Positions 8,567 through 14,461 of a stretch of DNA of 14,461 nucleotides are shown here, piece after piece. This DNA comes from Candidatus Omnitrophota bacterium. GTDB lineage: Bacteria > Omnitrophota > Koll11 > Aquiviventales > Aquiviventaceae. The notes beneath the pieces were generated by a model. That model was not told the DNA's origin, searched no databases, and saw only the letters and a list, made by a program, of their open reading frames with translations. How positions within the stretch are numbered: the stretch's first letter is position 1; each line of letters opens with the position of its first letter. The position numbers and the translations under genes are program-made. The stretch spans positions 1 to 14,461 of the forward strand of contig JAHFGU010000029.1 in NCBI GenBank assembly GCA_023247285.1, read 5' to 3'.

Positions 8567-8965
8567 ATGGCCGTGAGTGATCCGATCAGCGACGGGTTGA
8601 CGAAGATCCGGAACGCCTCGATGGCGAAGCATCCAGCGGTCGAGCTGGCGCATTCCGGCATGCTCCTGCGTCTCCTGGAAGTGTTGAAGCAGGAAGGCTT
8701 CATCCGGACCTATAAAGCCACCGGCGAGACGCCGGCGCAGCGCCGCATTCGCGTCTACCTCAAATACGTCCGCAAGACGCCGGCCATCACGCGGCTGATC
8801 CGGGTCTCCAGGCCTGGCGCGCGCATCTATCGCAAGGCCAGCAAGCTGCCCCGGGTGCTGCGCGGGCTGGGCGTTGCGGTCGTTTCCACCTCGAAGGGGA
8901 TCATCACCGAGCGCGAAGCCTACCAGCAGCGGATCGGCGGCGAGGTCATCTGCTATGTGTGGTAA
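8567..8965 (+). CDS. rpsH: 30S ribosomal protein S8
   Basis: S8 (132 aa, normal length) is a primary binder of the central domain of 16S rRNA; in E. coli it also represses the spc operon by binding the rplE region. Motifs: DPISDGLTKIRNASMAKH at residues 5-22, the core SGMLLRLLEVLKQEGFI, and the C-terminal signature STSKGIITEREA (107-118) with IGGEVICYVW at the end. No strong Shine-Dalgarno sequence is visible in the seven-base gap after rpsZ. The gap to rplF is enlarged by a palindromic element. Confidence 0.97.
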   Translation: MAVSDPISDGLTKIRNASMAKHPAVELAHSGMLLRLLEVLKQEGFIRTYKATGETPAQRRIRVYLKYVRKTPAITRLIRVSRPGARIYRKASKLPRVLRGLGVAVVSTSKGIITEREAYQQRIGGEVICYVW

Positions 8966-9035
8966 CAACTGGGCGGTGCCTGGCTCTTGGCAGAGGGGTA
9001 CGGCTCCTCGCGCCAAGTGCCTGGCACCGCAACTG
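8966..9035. repeat. Palindromic insertion-like element flanked by CAACTG direct repeats (rpsH-rplF junction)
   Basis: Bases 8973-8991 pair with 9012-9030, 19 positions with two T.T mismatches (8981/9022, 8985/9018). The top of the hairpin can add four more pairs (8993-8996 with 9006-9009). The arms contain GGTGCCTGG and CCTGGCACC. The whole palindrome is bracketed by CAACTG at 8966-8971 and again at 9030-9035, like a 6-bp target duplication. Removing one copy plus the palindrome leaves an eight-base rpsH-rplF spacer, which matches the spacing elsewhere in the cluster. No T-run, so not a typical terminator. It could be a small non-autonomous palindromic (MITE- or REP-like) insertion; no transposase gene is in the window. 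Confidence 0.8.
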
Positions 9036-9037
9036 TG

Positions 9038-9604
9038 ATGTCCCGTATTGGTCGAGCGCCGGTTCCGGTGCCGGCCGGGGTCACCGTCACGCAGGAGCAA
9101 GGCTCGCTCCGCGTCGAGGGGCCGAAAGGCAAACTCGCGCTCGGGGTGCCGGCCGATCTCACCGTGGCGGTCGCCGATCAGCGCATTACGGTGGCGCGGA
9201 CCAGCGAGACGCAGCGGGGACGGGCGAGGCATGGCCTGTACCGGGCGCTCATCGCGAACATGGTGCAGGGGGTGGTGAGCGGATTTTCCAAGGAGCTGGA
9301 AATCGTCGGGGTCGGCTACCGCGCGCAGGTGCAGGGCAAGCAGCTGACGCTGCACGTCGGGTTTTCCCATCCGGTTGTGGTCGCGGTGCCGGACGGGTTG
9401 ACTATCGAGACGCCCAAACCGACGATCGTGATCGTGAAAGGCTCGGACAAGCACCAAGTCGGGCAGTTCGCCGCGAACATCCGCCGCATCGCGCCCCCTG
9501 AGCCGTACAAGGGCAAGGGCATCAAGTACGCGGGCGAGGTGATCCGCCGGAAGGCCGGCAAGGCGGCCACGGGCGCTGGCGCGAAGCCAGGCGGCGGAGG
9601 TTGA
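9038..9604 (+). CDS. rplF: 50S ribosomal protein L6
   Basis: L6 (188 aa) lies near the sarcin-ricin loop and the factor-binding site. It is a duplicated alpha/beta protein: the first copy spans roughly residues 1-80, the second 82-172. Signatures are MSRIGRAPVPVPAGV at the start, VEGPKGKL at 26-33, IVGVGYRAQVQG at 89-100, VGFSHPV at 107-113 and PPEPYKGKGIKYAGEVIRRK at 153-172. A Gly/Ala-rich tail of about 14 residues follows. The ATG at 9038 gives the family N-terminus. The frame is open upstream to a TTG at 8987, but that part is the palindromic repeat. No Shine-Dalgarno sequence is visible. Confidence 0.96.
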   Translation: MSRIGRAPVPVPAGVTVTQEQGSLRVEGPKGKLALGVPADLTVAVADQRITVARTSETQRGRARHGLYRALIANMVQGVVSGFSKELEIVGVGYRAQVQGKQLTLHVGFSHPVVVAVPDGLTIETPKPTIVIVKGSDKHQVGQFAANIRRIAPPEPYKGKGIKYAGEVIRRKAGKAATGAGAKPGGGG

Positions 9605-9606
9605 CC

Positions 9607-9969
9607 ATGAGTGTCACGGCACGCGCGGAAGGACGCATCAGGCGGCATCGCCGGCTGCGCAAGCAGGTGATCGGCATCGCGGACCGGCCGCGAGTCTGCG
9701 TCTTCCGCAGCCAGAAGCACCTGTATGCCCAGCTCATCGACGACATGGCAGGCCGCACGCTGCGCGGCTGGTCGACGTTGAATGAGCGGCTGACGACGCG
9801 CTCAACCAAAGGCACGGTGGATGCGGCCAAAGCGCTGGGCGCGCTGGTGGCGGCCGACCTCAAGCAAGCGGGCGTGCAGCGCGTCGTCTTCGACCGCGGC
9901 GGATATGTCTACCATGGGCGCGTCAAGGCGGTGGCTGAGGCGCTGCGCGAAGGAGGGATTGACGTCTGA
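9607..9969 (+). CDS. rplR: 50S ribosomal protein L18
   Basis: L18 (120 aa, normal length) binds 5S rRNA with L5 in the central protuberance. The basic N-terminus ([14 protein letters not shown]), the strand [20 protein letters not shown], and the end [20 protein letters not shown] with LREGGIDV are typical. GGAGG at 9596-9600 precedes the ATG at 9607 by six bases, a good ribosome binding site; the TTG two codons earlier is less likely. The stop overlaps the rpsE ATG by one base. Confidence 0.97.
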   Translation: MSVTARAEGRIRRHRRLRKQVIGIADRPRVCVFRSQKHLYAQLIDDMAGRTLRGWSTLNERLTTRSTKGTVDAAKALGALVAADLKQAGVQRVVFDRGGYVYHGRVKAVAEALREGGIDV

Positions 9970-10526
9970 TGGCCAGAGAAGGCGGACCCCGTCGCCCGCG
10001 TGACCGCGAGGCAGGCAGGACCGACGCGCCGCAGCTCATGGAAAAGCTGATCGGGATCAACCGCGTCGCTAAAGTCCACAAGGGCGGCAAGCGGCTGGGG
10101 TTCAACGCGCTGGCCATCGTGGGCGATGGCAAGGGCCGGGTCGGCATGGCGCTGGGAAGATCGAATGAGGCCGCTGATGCAATCCGGAAAGGATTCCTGC
10201 AGGCGCAGCGGGCGATGCTGTCGGTTCCCCTGAAAGGCACAACGATTCCACATGAAATCATCGGAGCGGCGGACGCCTCGCGCGTGCTCTTAAAGCCGGC
10301 CAGTCCTGGCACCGGGATCATCGCTGGCGGGGCGGTGCGCGCGGTCTGCGAGGCCGCCGGCATCCGCGACATCCTCACGAAAAGTCTCGGATCAGGCAAT
10401 TCGATCAATCTCGTCAAGGCCACGCTGGATGGCCTGGCCCGGCTTGAGACCGCGGAGGCCATCCGGGAACGCCGACGCATGATCGTTGAGGTGCCGCCCG
10501 AGCCGGCCGCGCCGGCAGCCGCGTGA
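9969..10526 (+). CDS. rpsE: 30S ribosomal protein S5
   Basis: S5 (185 aa) contributes to decoding accuracy and the mRNA entry channel. The N-terminal double-stranded-RNA-binding-like domain has [20 protein letters not shown] (residues 27-46) and [13 protein letters not shown]. The C-terminal domain has the signature [20 protein letters not shown] (112-131) and [20 protein letters not shown] short Pro/Ala tail ends the protein. AGGAGG at 9951-9956, inside rplR, lies 12 bases before the ATG. The next gene is rplO with a one-base overlap; rpmD (L30), usually found at this place, is missing. Confidence 0.97.
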   Translation: MAREGGPRRPRDREAGRTDAPQLMEKLIGINRVAKVHKGGKRLGFNALAIVGDGKGRVGMALGRSNEAADAIRKGFLQAQRAMLSVPLKGTTIPHEIIGAADASRVLLKPASPGTGIIAGGAVRAVCEAAGIRDILTKSLGSGNSINLVKATLDGLARLETAEAIRERRRMIVEVPPEPAAPAAA

Positions 10527-10981
10527 TGGACGTCTCGAGCCTGCCGGCAGTGCCGGGCGCCAGGCACCGGCGGAAACGCGTCGGCAGAGGCATCGGCTCG
10601 GGGCACGGCAAGACGGCCACGCGCGGGCAAAAAGGCCAGCGGGCCAGGACCGGCTCAGGCAAACGTCCCGGGTTCGAAGGCGGGCGCACCCCATTGATTC
10701 GGAAGCTGCCGAAGCGCGGCTTCCGCTACAAAGCCACTAACCGACCCCTGCCGGACCAGATTGTCAATGTGGAGCAGCTCAACGGCTTCGCGGATGGGGA
10801 TCGGATCACCGTTGAACGATTGGCTGAGCAGGGCCTCGTGAGCTCCGCAGAGCAGGCGGTCAAATTGCTCGGCGACGGGATTCTGAACAAGCGATTGACG
10901 GTTGTGGTCCACCGAGCCAGCGCCGGCGCGCGGACAAAAGTCCAGCAGGCCGGCGGCGCGGTGGAGCTCCTTGACAACTAG
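10526..10981 (+). CDS. rplO: 50S ribosomal protein L15
   Basis: L15 (151 aa, normal length) is a late-assembling 50S protein. The Gly/Arg-rich N-terminal extension is diagnostic: PGARHRRKRVGRGIGSGHGK at residues 10-29, then RGQKGQRARTGSGKRPGFEG at 33-52 and GRTPLIRKLPKRGF at 53-66. The C-terminal globular part has VNVEQLN, DGDRITVERLAEQGLV and LGDGILNKRLTVVVHRAS, typical of the family. The start at 10526 overlaps the rpsE stop by one base. A 15-nt gap leads to secY. Confidence 0.97.
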   Translation: MDVSSLPAVPGARHRRKRVGRGIGSGHGKTATRGQKGQRARTGSGKRPGFEGGRTPLIRKLPKRGFRYKATNRPLPDQIVNVEQLNGFADGDRITVERLAEQGLVSSAEQAVKLLGDGILNKRLTVVVHRASAGARTKVQQAGGAVELLDN

Positions 10982-10996
10982 CGTGGAACGCGGTTG

Positions 10997-12352
10997 ATGT
11001 TCCGGCTGCTGGCCGCCTTCGTCAACGCCTGGCGGATTCCGGAGCTGCGGCGCAAGCTGCTCTTCACGCTCGGGATCATCGCGATCTACGAGCTGGGGAT
11101 CTTCATCCCGGTGCCGGGGATCGACGGGCGCGAGCTCGGGCGCATCTTCGACGAGATCGCCGCCCGCAGCGGCGGCGGGCTGCTGAGCCTGCTGGACATG
11201 TTCACCGGCGGGGCGCTCTCGCACGCGACGATCTTCGCGCTGGGGATCATGCCGTACATCAGCGCCACGATCATCGTCGAGACGCTGCTGGCCACCGCCA
11301 TCCCGGCGCTGGAGAAGCTGCGCAAAGAGGGGCTGGCCGGGTACCGCAAGCTGCACCAGTACTCGCGGTATGCGACGGTCGCGCTGGCCGTCGTGAACTC
11401 CTTCATGTACGCCATGCTGCTGGAGAAGGCGATCCCGGCGCAGTTCCGGGCGCAGATCGTGCTGTTCCCCGGGCTGGGCTTTCGCCTGCTCACCGTGCTC
11501 ACCATGACGGGCGGCATGGCCCTCATCATGTGGCTGGCCGAGCAGATCACCGAGCAGGGGATCGGCAATGGGATGAGCTTGCTGATGACCGCCTCCATCG
11601 TGGGGCGCATCCCGCTGGCCGTCCGCGATGTGGCCGTGCGCCTGGGTCCGACGGGCAGCCAATCGCCGATGGCGCCGCTGGTCCTTATCGGCATGGGGGC
11701 CTTCCTGGTCTGCGTTGTTCTGGCGGTCATCTTCGTGGAGCAGGGGCAGCGGCGTATCCCGGTGCAGTATGCGCGCCGCGTGGTCGGGCGCAAGGTCTAC
11801 GGCGGGCAGAGCACCTACCTGCCGCTCAAAGTGAACGCGGCCGGCGTGCTGCCGATCATCTTCGCGGTCTCGCTGCTGTATTTCCCGATCCAGATCGCCG
11901 GCTTCTTGCCGCAGCTCCATGGGCTCATGGATTGGTTCTCGCGGACATCGGTGCTGTTCAACGTCTGCTACGCGCTGCTGATCCTCTTCTTTACCTATTT
12001 CAGCACGGCGCTGACCGCGCACCAGTTTCTCGATGCGGCCGAGCAGATGAAGAAGGTTGGGGCGTTCATCCCGGGCGTGCGGCCCGGCCAGCCGACTGTG
12101 GAGTATTTGGACCGGACGCTCACGCGGGTCACGTTCGTCGCGGCGCTGTATTTGGTCGGGGTCGCAATCCTGCCTGACCTGATCATGGCCTGGCTCAAGA
12201 TCCCGCCGCGCGTCGCCGGGTTTTTCGGCGGCACCAGCCTGCTGATCGTGATCGGGGTCACGCTGGACACCATGAAGCAGATTGAATCGCACCTGCTCAT
12301 GCGGCATTATGAGGGATTCTTCAAGTCCGGCCGGGTCAGAGGGCGGCGGTAG
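10997..12352 (+). CDS. secY: Preprotein translocase channel subunit SecY
   Basis: SecY (451 aa) is the central pore protein of the Sec translocon in the inner membrane, with ten membrane helices. Motifs in order: IPELRRKLLFTLGIIAIYEL at residues 14-33 (TM1), FIPVPGID at 36-43 leading into the plug region, GIMPYISATIIVE at 83-95 (TM2), TEQGIGNGMSLLM at 185-197, and QRRIPVQYARR at 251-261 in the C4 loop. Then KVNAAGVLPIIFA at 278-290, AHQFLDAAEQMKK at 341-353 and FIPGVRPG at 358-364 region with Arg362, the SecA-interaction arginine of the C5 loop. It ends with GGTSLLIVIGVTLDTMKQIE. The ATG at 10997 is preferred over an in-frame TTG just before it. Confidence 0.98.
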   Translation: MFRLLAAFVNAWRIPELRRKLLFTLGIIAIYELGIFIPVPGIDGRELGRIFDEIAARSGGGLLSLLDMFTGGALSHATIFALGIMPYISATIIVETLLATAIPALEKLRKEGLAGYRKLHQYSRYATVALAVVNSFMYAMLLEKAIPAQFRAQIVLFPGLGFRLLTVLTMTGGMALIMWLAEQITEQGIGNGMSLLMTASIVGRIPLAVRDVAVRLGPTGSQSPMAPLVLIGMGAFLVCVVLAVIFVEQGQRRIPVQYARRVVGRKVYGGQSTYLPLKVNAAGVLPIIFAVSLLYFPIQIAGFLPQLHGLMDWFSRTSVLFNVCYALLILFFTYFSTALTAHQFLDAAEQMKKVGAFIPGVRPGQPTVEYLDRTLTRVTFVAALYLVGVAILPDLIMAWLKIPPRVAGFFGGTSLLIVIGVTLDTMKQIESHLLMRHYEGFFKSGRVRGRR

Positions 12353-12363
12353 GGGCAGGCCTG

Positions 12364-13044
12364 GTGCGCATCGTCCTCTTGGGCCCCCCGGGGGCAGGCA
12401 AAGGTTCTTTGGCATCGCTGTACCAGTCACGGCTGCGCATCCCGCACGTCTCGACGGGGGAGATCTTCCGGCAAGAGATCGCTCGGGGCACGGCGCTGGG
12501 CAAGCGGGTGCAGCGCTATGTGACCGGCGGGCGGCTGGTGCCGGACGCGCTGGTCGTGCAGGTCATGGCGGCGCGCCTGGGGCGCGGCATCAGGGGGTTT
12601 GTGCTGGATGGCTTTCCCAGAACCGCAGGGCAAGCCGCCGGCCTCGATGCGGTCTTGACGCGGCGGCGCACCCCGCTGAACGCGGCGGTCTACCTCGCCT
12701 CGCCGCAGTCGCTCTTGATCAAGCGGCTCTCCGGCCGCCTCGTGTGCGGGCGCTGCGGCGAAAACTACCACGTGCAGCGCAGGCCGCCGAAGCGGTTGGG
12801 CCGGTGCGACCGGTGCGGCGGCAGCCTGATCACGCGGAAGGACGACCAGCCGGCCACGATCCGTAAACGGCTGGCCGTCGACCGAACCGCGGCCAGGCCG
12901 TTGCTGGCCTACTACCGGCGCCGGAGCATTCTGTATCCGGTGGATGGCACCGGCAGGGTGGAAACCGTCTACCAACGGACCGTGAGGCTGTTCCGCCGGC
13001 AGGGATGGCTGCGTGGGGATGATCGAGCTCAAGAGCACAGATGA
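12364..13044 (+). CDS. adk: Adenylate kinase (zinc LID type)
   Basis: Adenylate kinase (226 aa, long LID form) converts ATP and AMP to two ADP in the cytosol. The P-loop is GPPGAGKGS at residues 7-15, with Ser-Leu where most family members have Thr-Gln. STGEIFR (30-36) and GFVLDGFPRT (78-87) form the AMP site. The LID carries CGRC at 128-131 and CDRC at 148-151, a Cys4 zinc site, followed by RKDDQPATIRKRL (158-170). The best start is GTG 12364, with AGGGGCAGG upstream; no ATG near the P-loop fits. The C-terminus is a little longer than usual and overlaps map by 26 bases. Its place between secY and map is the common bacterial order. Confidence 0.96.
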   Translation: MRIVLLGPPGAGKGSLASLYQSRLRIPHVSTGEIFRQEIARGTALGKRVQRYVTGGRLVPDALVVQVMAARLGRGIRGFVLDGFPRTAGQAAGLDAVLTRRRTPLNAAVYLASPQSLLIKRLSGRLVCGRCGENYHVQRRPPKRLGRCDRCGGSLITRKDDQPATIRKRLAVDRTAARPLLAYYRRRSILYPVDGTGRVETVYQRTVRLFRRQGWLRGDDRAQEHR

Positions 13045-13765
13045 ACTGGCGGCGATGCGGCAGGCCGGCCGGGCGGTGGCTACGCTGTTGGAGCGCCTGC
13101 CGGGACTTGCGCGGCCTGGCGTTCCGACGAAACATCTTGACGAGGAGGCGCGCCGCCTGCTGCAGCGTCTTGGGGCCGCGTCGGCTTTTTTAGGGTATCG
13201 CGGGTTCCCGGCATGCATCTGTGTGTCCGTCAATGAGGAGGTGGTGCACGGCATCCCGGGGGAGCGCCGGATCCGGGAGGGCGATCTGGTCAGCGTGGAT
13301 GTGGGCGCGGTGGTGGACGGCTGGTACGCGGATGCCGCCACCACGGTGATGGTGGGTACGGTGTCGCCCCAGGCCCGCCGGCTGGCCGACATCACGCGCG
13401 AGGCGCTGGAGTCCGGGATCGCGCAGGCGGTGCCCGGCGCGCGCCTCTCCGATATTTCACACGCCGTGCAACGGCGCATCGAGCCGGAAGGATTTGGCAT
13501 TGTCCGGGATTTTGTCGGCCACGGGATCGGCCGCGCGCTCCACGAGGAGCCGGCTATTCCCAACTTCGGGCCGCCGAACGTCGGTCCTCGCCTGCGGGCG
13601 GGCATGGTGCTGGCGATCGAGCCGATGGTGACGTTGGGCCAGCCTGATGTGCGCGTCCTGTCCGACGGTTGGACGGCCGTGACCGCCGATGGGTCCTGGG
13701 CCGCGCACTTCGAGCACACGGTGGCGGTCACCGAGCGCGGGCCTGAGGTGCTGACGCGCAGCTGA
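13019..13765 (+). CDS. map: Methionine aminopeptidase, type I
   Basis: This enzyme (248 aa) removes the initiator methionine from new proteins and is a dimetal peptidase. All five metal ligands and the key histidine are visible: His77 in VVHGIP, Asp94 in VSVDVG, Asp105 in GWYADAATT, His168 in VGHGIGRALHEEP, Glu201 in AIEPMVTLG and Glu232 in AHFEHTVAVTE. It lacks an N-terminal zinc-finger or SH3-binding extension, so it is the short type Ia form. The ATG at 13019 gives the family start MIELKSTDELAAMRQAGR; an in-frame GTG two codons upstream at 13013 is possible. The start lies inside adk (26-nt overlap). infA follows after nine bases. Confidence 0.97.
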   Translation: MIELKSTDELAAMRQAGRAVATLLERLPGLARPGVPTKHLDEEARRLLQRLGAASAFLGYRGFPACICVSVNEEVVHGIPGERRIREGDLVSVDVGAVVDGWYADAATTVMVGTVSPQARRLADITREALESGIAQAVPGARLSDISHAVQRRIEPEGFGIVRDFVGHGIGRALHEEPAIPNFGPPNVGPRLRAGMVLAIEPMVTLGQPDVRVLSDGWTAVTADGSWAAHFEHTVAVTERGPEVLTRS

Positions 13766-13774
13766 AGCGCAGCG

Positions 13775-13990
13775 ATGGCGAAGGAAGACTTGATTGAGGT
13801 GGAAGGCACGGTGAGCGAGGCACTCCCGAACACGATATTCCGCGTGGAGATCCAGGACGGCCATAACGTTCTGGCGCACTTGGGCGGCAAGCTCCGGAAG
13901 CATTACATCCGGATCCTGCCAGGCGACAAGGTGAAGCTGGAGCTCTCGCCATACGATTTGACGCGTGGACGCATCACCTTTCGGTATTGA
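13775..13990 (+). CDS. infA: Translation initiation factor IF-1
   Basis: IF-1 (71 aa, normal length) binds the 30S A site during initiation. It is a single OB fold. The family start [19 protein letters not shown], the [20 protein letters not shown] strand pair, and the end [20 protein letters not shown] with RITFRY are nearly consensus. The only unusual point is Lys-Leu-Arg-Lys-His-Tyr where many have Met-Arg-Met-His/Asn-Phe. No clear Shine-Dalgarno sequence is visible in the nine-base gap after map. Confidence 0.98.
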   Translation: MAKEDLIEVEGTVSEALPNTIFRVEIQDGHNVLAHLGGKLRKHYIRILPGDKVKLELSPYDLTRGRITFRY

Positions 13991-13998
13991 GGGGCGCG

Positions 13999-14112
13999 AT
14001 GAAAGTTCGGGCATCGGTGAAAGTGATCTGCAGCAAGTGCAAGGTGATCCGCCGCAAGCGGGTCGTCCGCATCATTTGCTCGAATCCGAAGCACAAACAG
14101 CGGCAAGGGTGA
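13999..14112 (+). CDS. rpmJ: 50S ribosomal protein L36 (zinc type)
   Basis: L36 (37 aa) is the smallest ribosomal protein and stabilises 23S rRNA near L6. The translation [20 protein letters not shown] followed by [17 protein letters not shown] matches the family over its whole length. The zinc ligands are Cys11, Cys14, Cys27 and His32, the C+ form. GAGGGG just after the infA stop, four bases before the ATG, serves as the ribosome binding site. The gene is too short to stand out as an open frame but is unmistakable here between infA and rpsM. Confidence 0.97.
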   Translation: MKVRASVKVICSKCKVIRRKRVVRIICSNPKHKQRQG

Positions 14113-14124
14113 GGGCCACGAAAT

Positions 14125-14461
14125 ATGCCAAGGGTCTTGGGGGTCGACATCCCCGCAGGCAAGCGCATCGAGGTGTCGTTGACCTACCTGTTCGGGATCG
14201 GGCGCTCGGCGTCCCGCAAGGTGCTGGCTAGCGCGGGCATTGATCCGAACAAGCGCGCCAAGGACCTCAGCGATGAAGAGGTCGGGCGGATCAGCCAGAC
14301 GGTGCAGGCCAGCTATAAAGTGGAAGGCGACCTTCGGCGTGAGATCGCGTCCAATATCAAGCGGGTAATCGACATCGGGTCGTACCGCGGGCTGCGGCAC
14401 AAAAAAGGCCTGCCCGTGCGCGGCCAGCAGACGCGGACCAACGCCCGCACCCGCAAAGGCC
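14125..14461 (+). CDS. rpsM: 30S ribosomal protein S13 (3' end cut by the window)
   Basis: S13 lies in the 30S head, contacts the 50S subunit through bridges B1a/b and touches P-site tRNA. The visible 112 codons start [20 protein letters not shown] and continue with [20 protein letters not shown], the helix-two-turn-helix core, and then [20 protein letters not shown] and the basic C-terminus [15 protein letters not shown]. Typical S13 is 118-125 aa, so only about ten residues are missing beyond the edge. GAGGG at 14111-14115, over the rpmJ stop, is a probable ribosome binding site. rpsK, rpsD and rpoA would be expected next. Confidence 0.97.
   Translation, partial: MPRVLGVDIPAGKRIEVSLTYLFGIGRSASRKVLASAGIDPNKRAKDLSDEEVGRISQTVQASYKVEGDLRREIASNIKRVIDIGSYRGLRHKKGLPVRGQQTRTNARTRKG

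Noticed and set aside
10655..13890. Long antisense open frames opposite secY, adk and map
   Set aside because: Same reason: they mirror well-supported + strand genes, and their translations resemble no family I know.

Overview
The window is one long, almost entirely + strand, co-directional block of bacterial translation genes: tRNA-Thr(GGU), tuf, then the S10-spc-alpha ribosomal protein cluster in classical order (rpsJ rplC rplD rplW rplB rpsS rplV rpsC rplP rpmC rpsQ rplN rplX rplE rpsZ rpsH rplF rplR rpsE rplO secY adk map infA rpmJ rpsM). rpsM runs off the right edge. The DNA is GC-rich and genes are packed with 1-4 nt stop/start overlaps, so nearly all messages are probably translationally coupled. 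The gene order secY-adk-map-infA-rpmJ-rpsM and the zinc-type S14 and L36 show a bacterium. The phylum cannot be fixed from the sequence alone. The SecY and EF-Tu sequences look to me like an uncultured lineage of the PVC/Omnitrophota kind, but that is a weak impression.

Region 1-412: a good sigma-70-type promoter (22-49), a long AT-to-GC leader without a recognisable gene, tRNA-Thr, a short spacer with a small hairpin, and a strong ribosome binding site for tuf. Region 413-1603: tuf. Region 1704-6047: S10-operon genes rpsJ to rpsC. Region 6056-10981: rplP to rplO, without an rpmD (L30) gene. Region 10997-14461: secY, adk, map, infA, rpmJ and partial rpsM. Together they supply EF-Tu and a threonine tRNA, a large part of both ribosomal subunits, initiation factor IF1, the SecY translocon channel, the N-terminal methionine aminopeptidase that trims new chains, and adenylate kinase.

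No new multi-gene system is present: every gene is a known housekeeping gene. The unexplained structure lies in three gene junctions. Between tuf and rpsJ, and between rplB and rpsS, there are two unrelated-in-sequence but identically built elements: a head-on pair of heptanucleotide arrays that together form a stem of about 30 bp. Between rpsH and rplF there is a third hairpin flanked by a 6-bp direct repeat, looking like a small palindromic insertion. These three junctions are the only wide gaps in the ribosomal cluster, so they look like insertions tolerated at gene borders. Other oddities are a proline in L16 at the place of the conserved, hydroxylatable arginine, many Ala/Pro-rich tails on ribosomal proteins, and the direct joining of tRNA-Thr-tuf to the S10 cluster.
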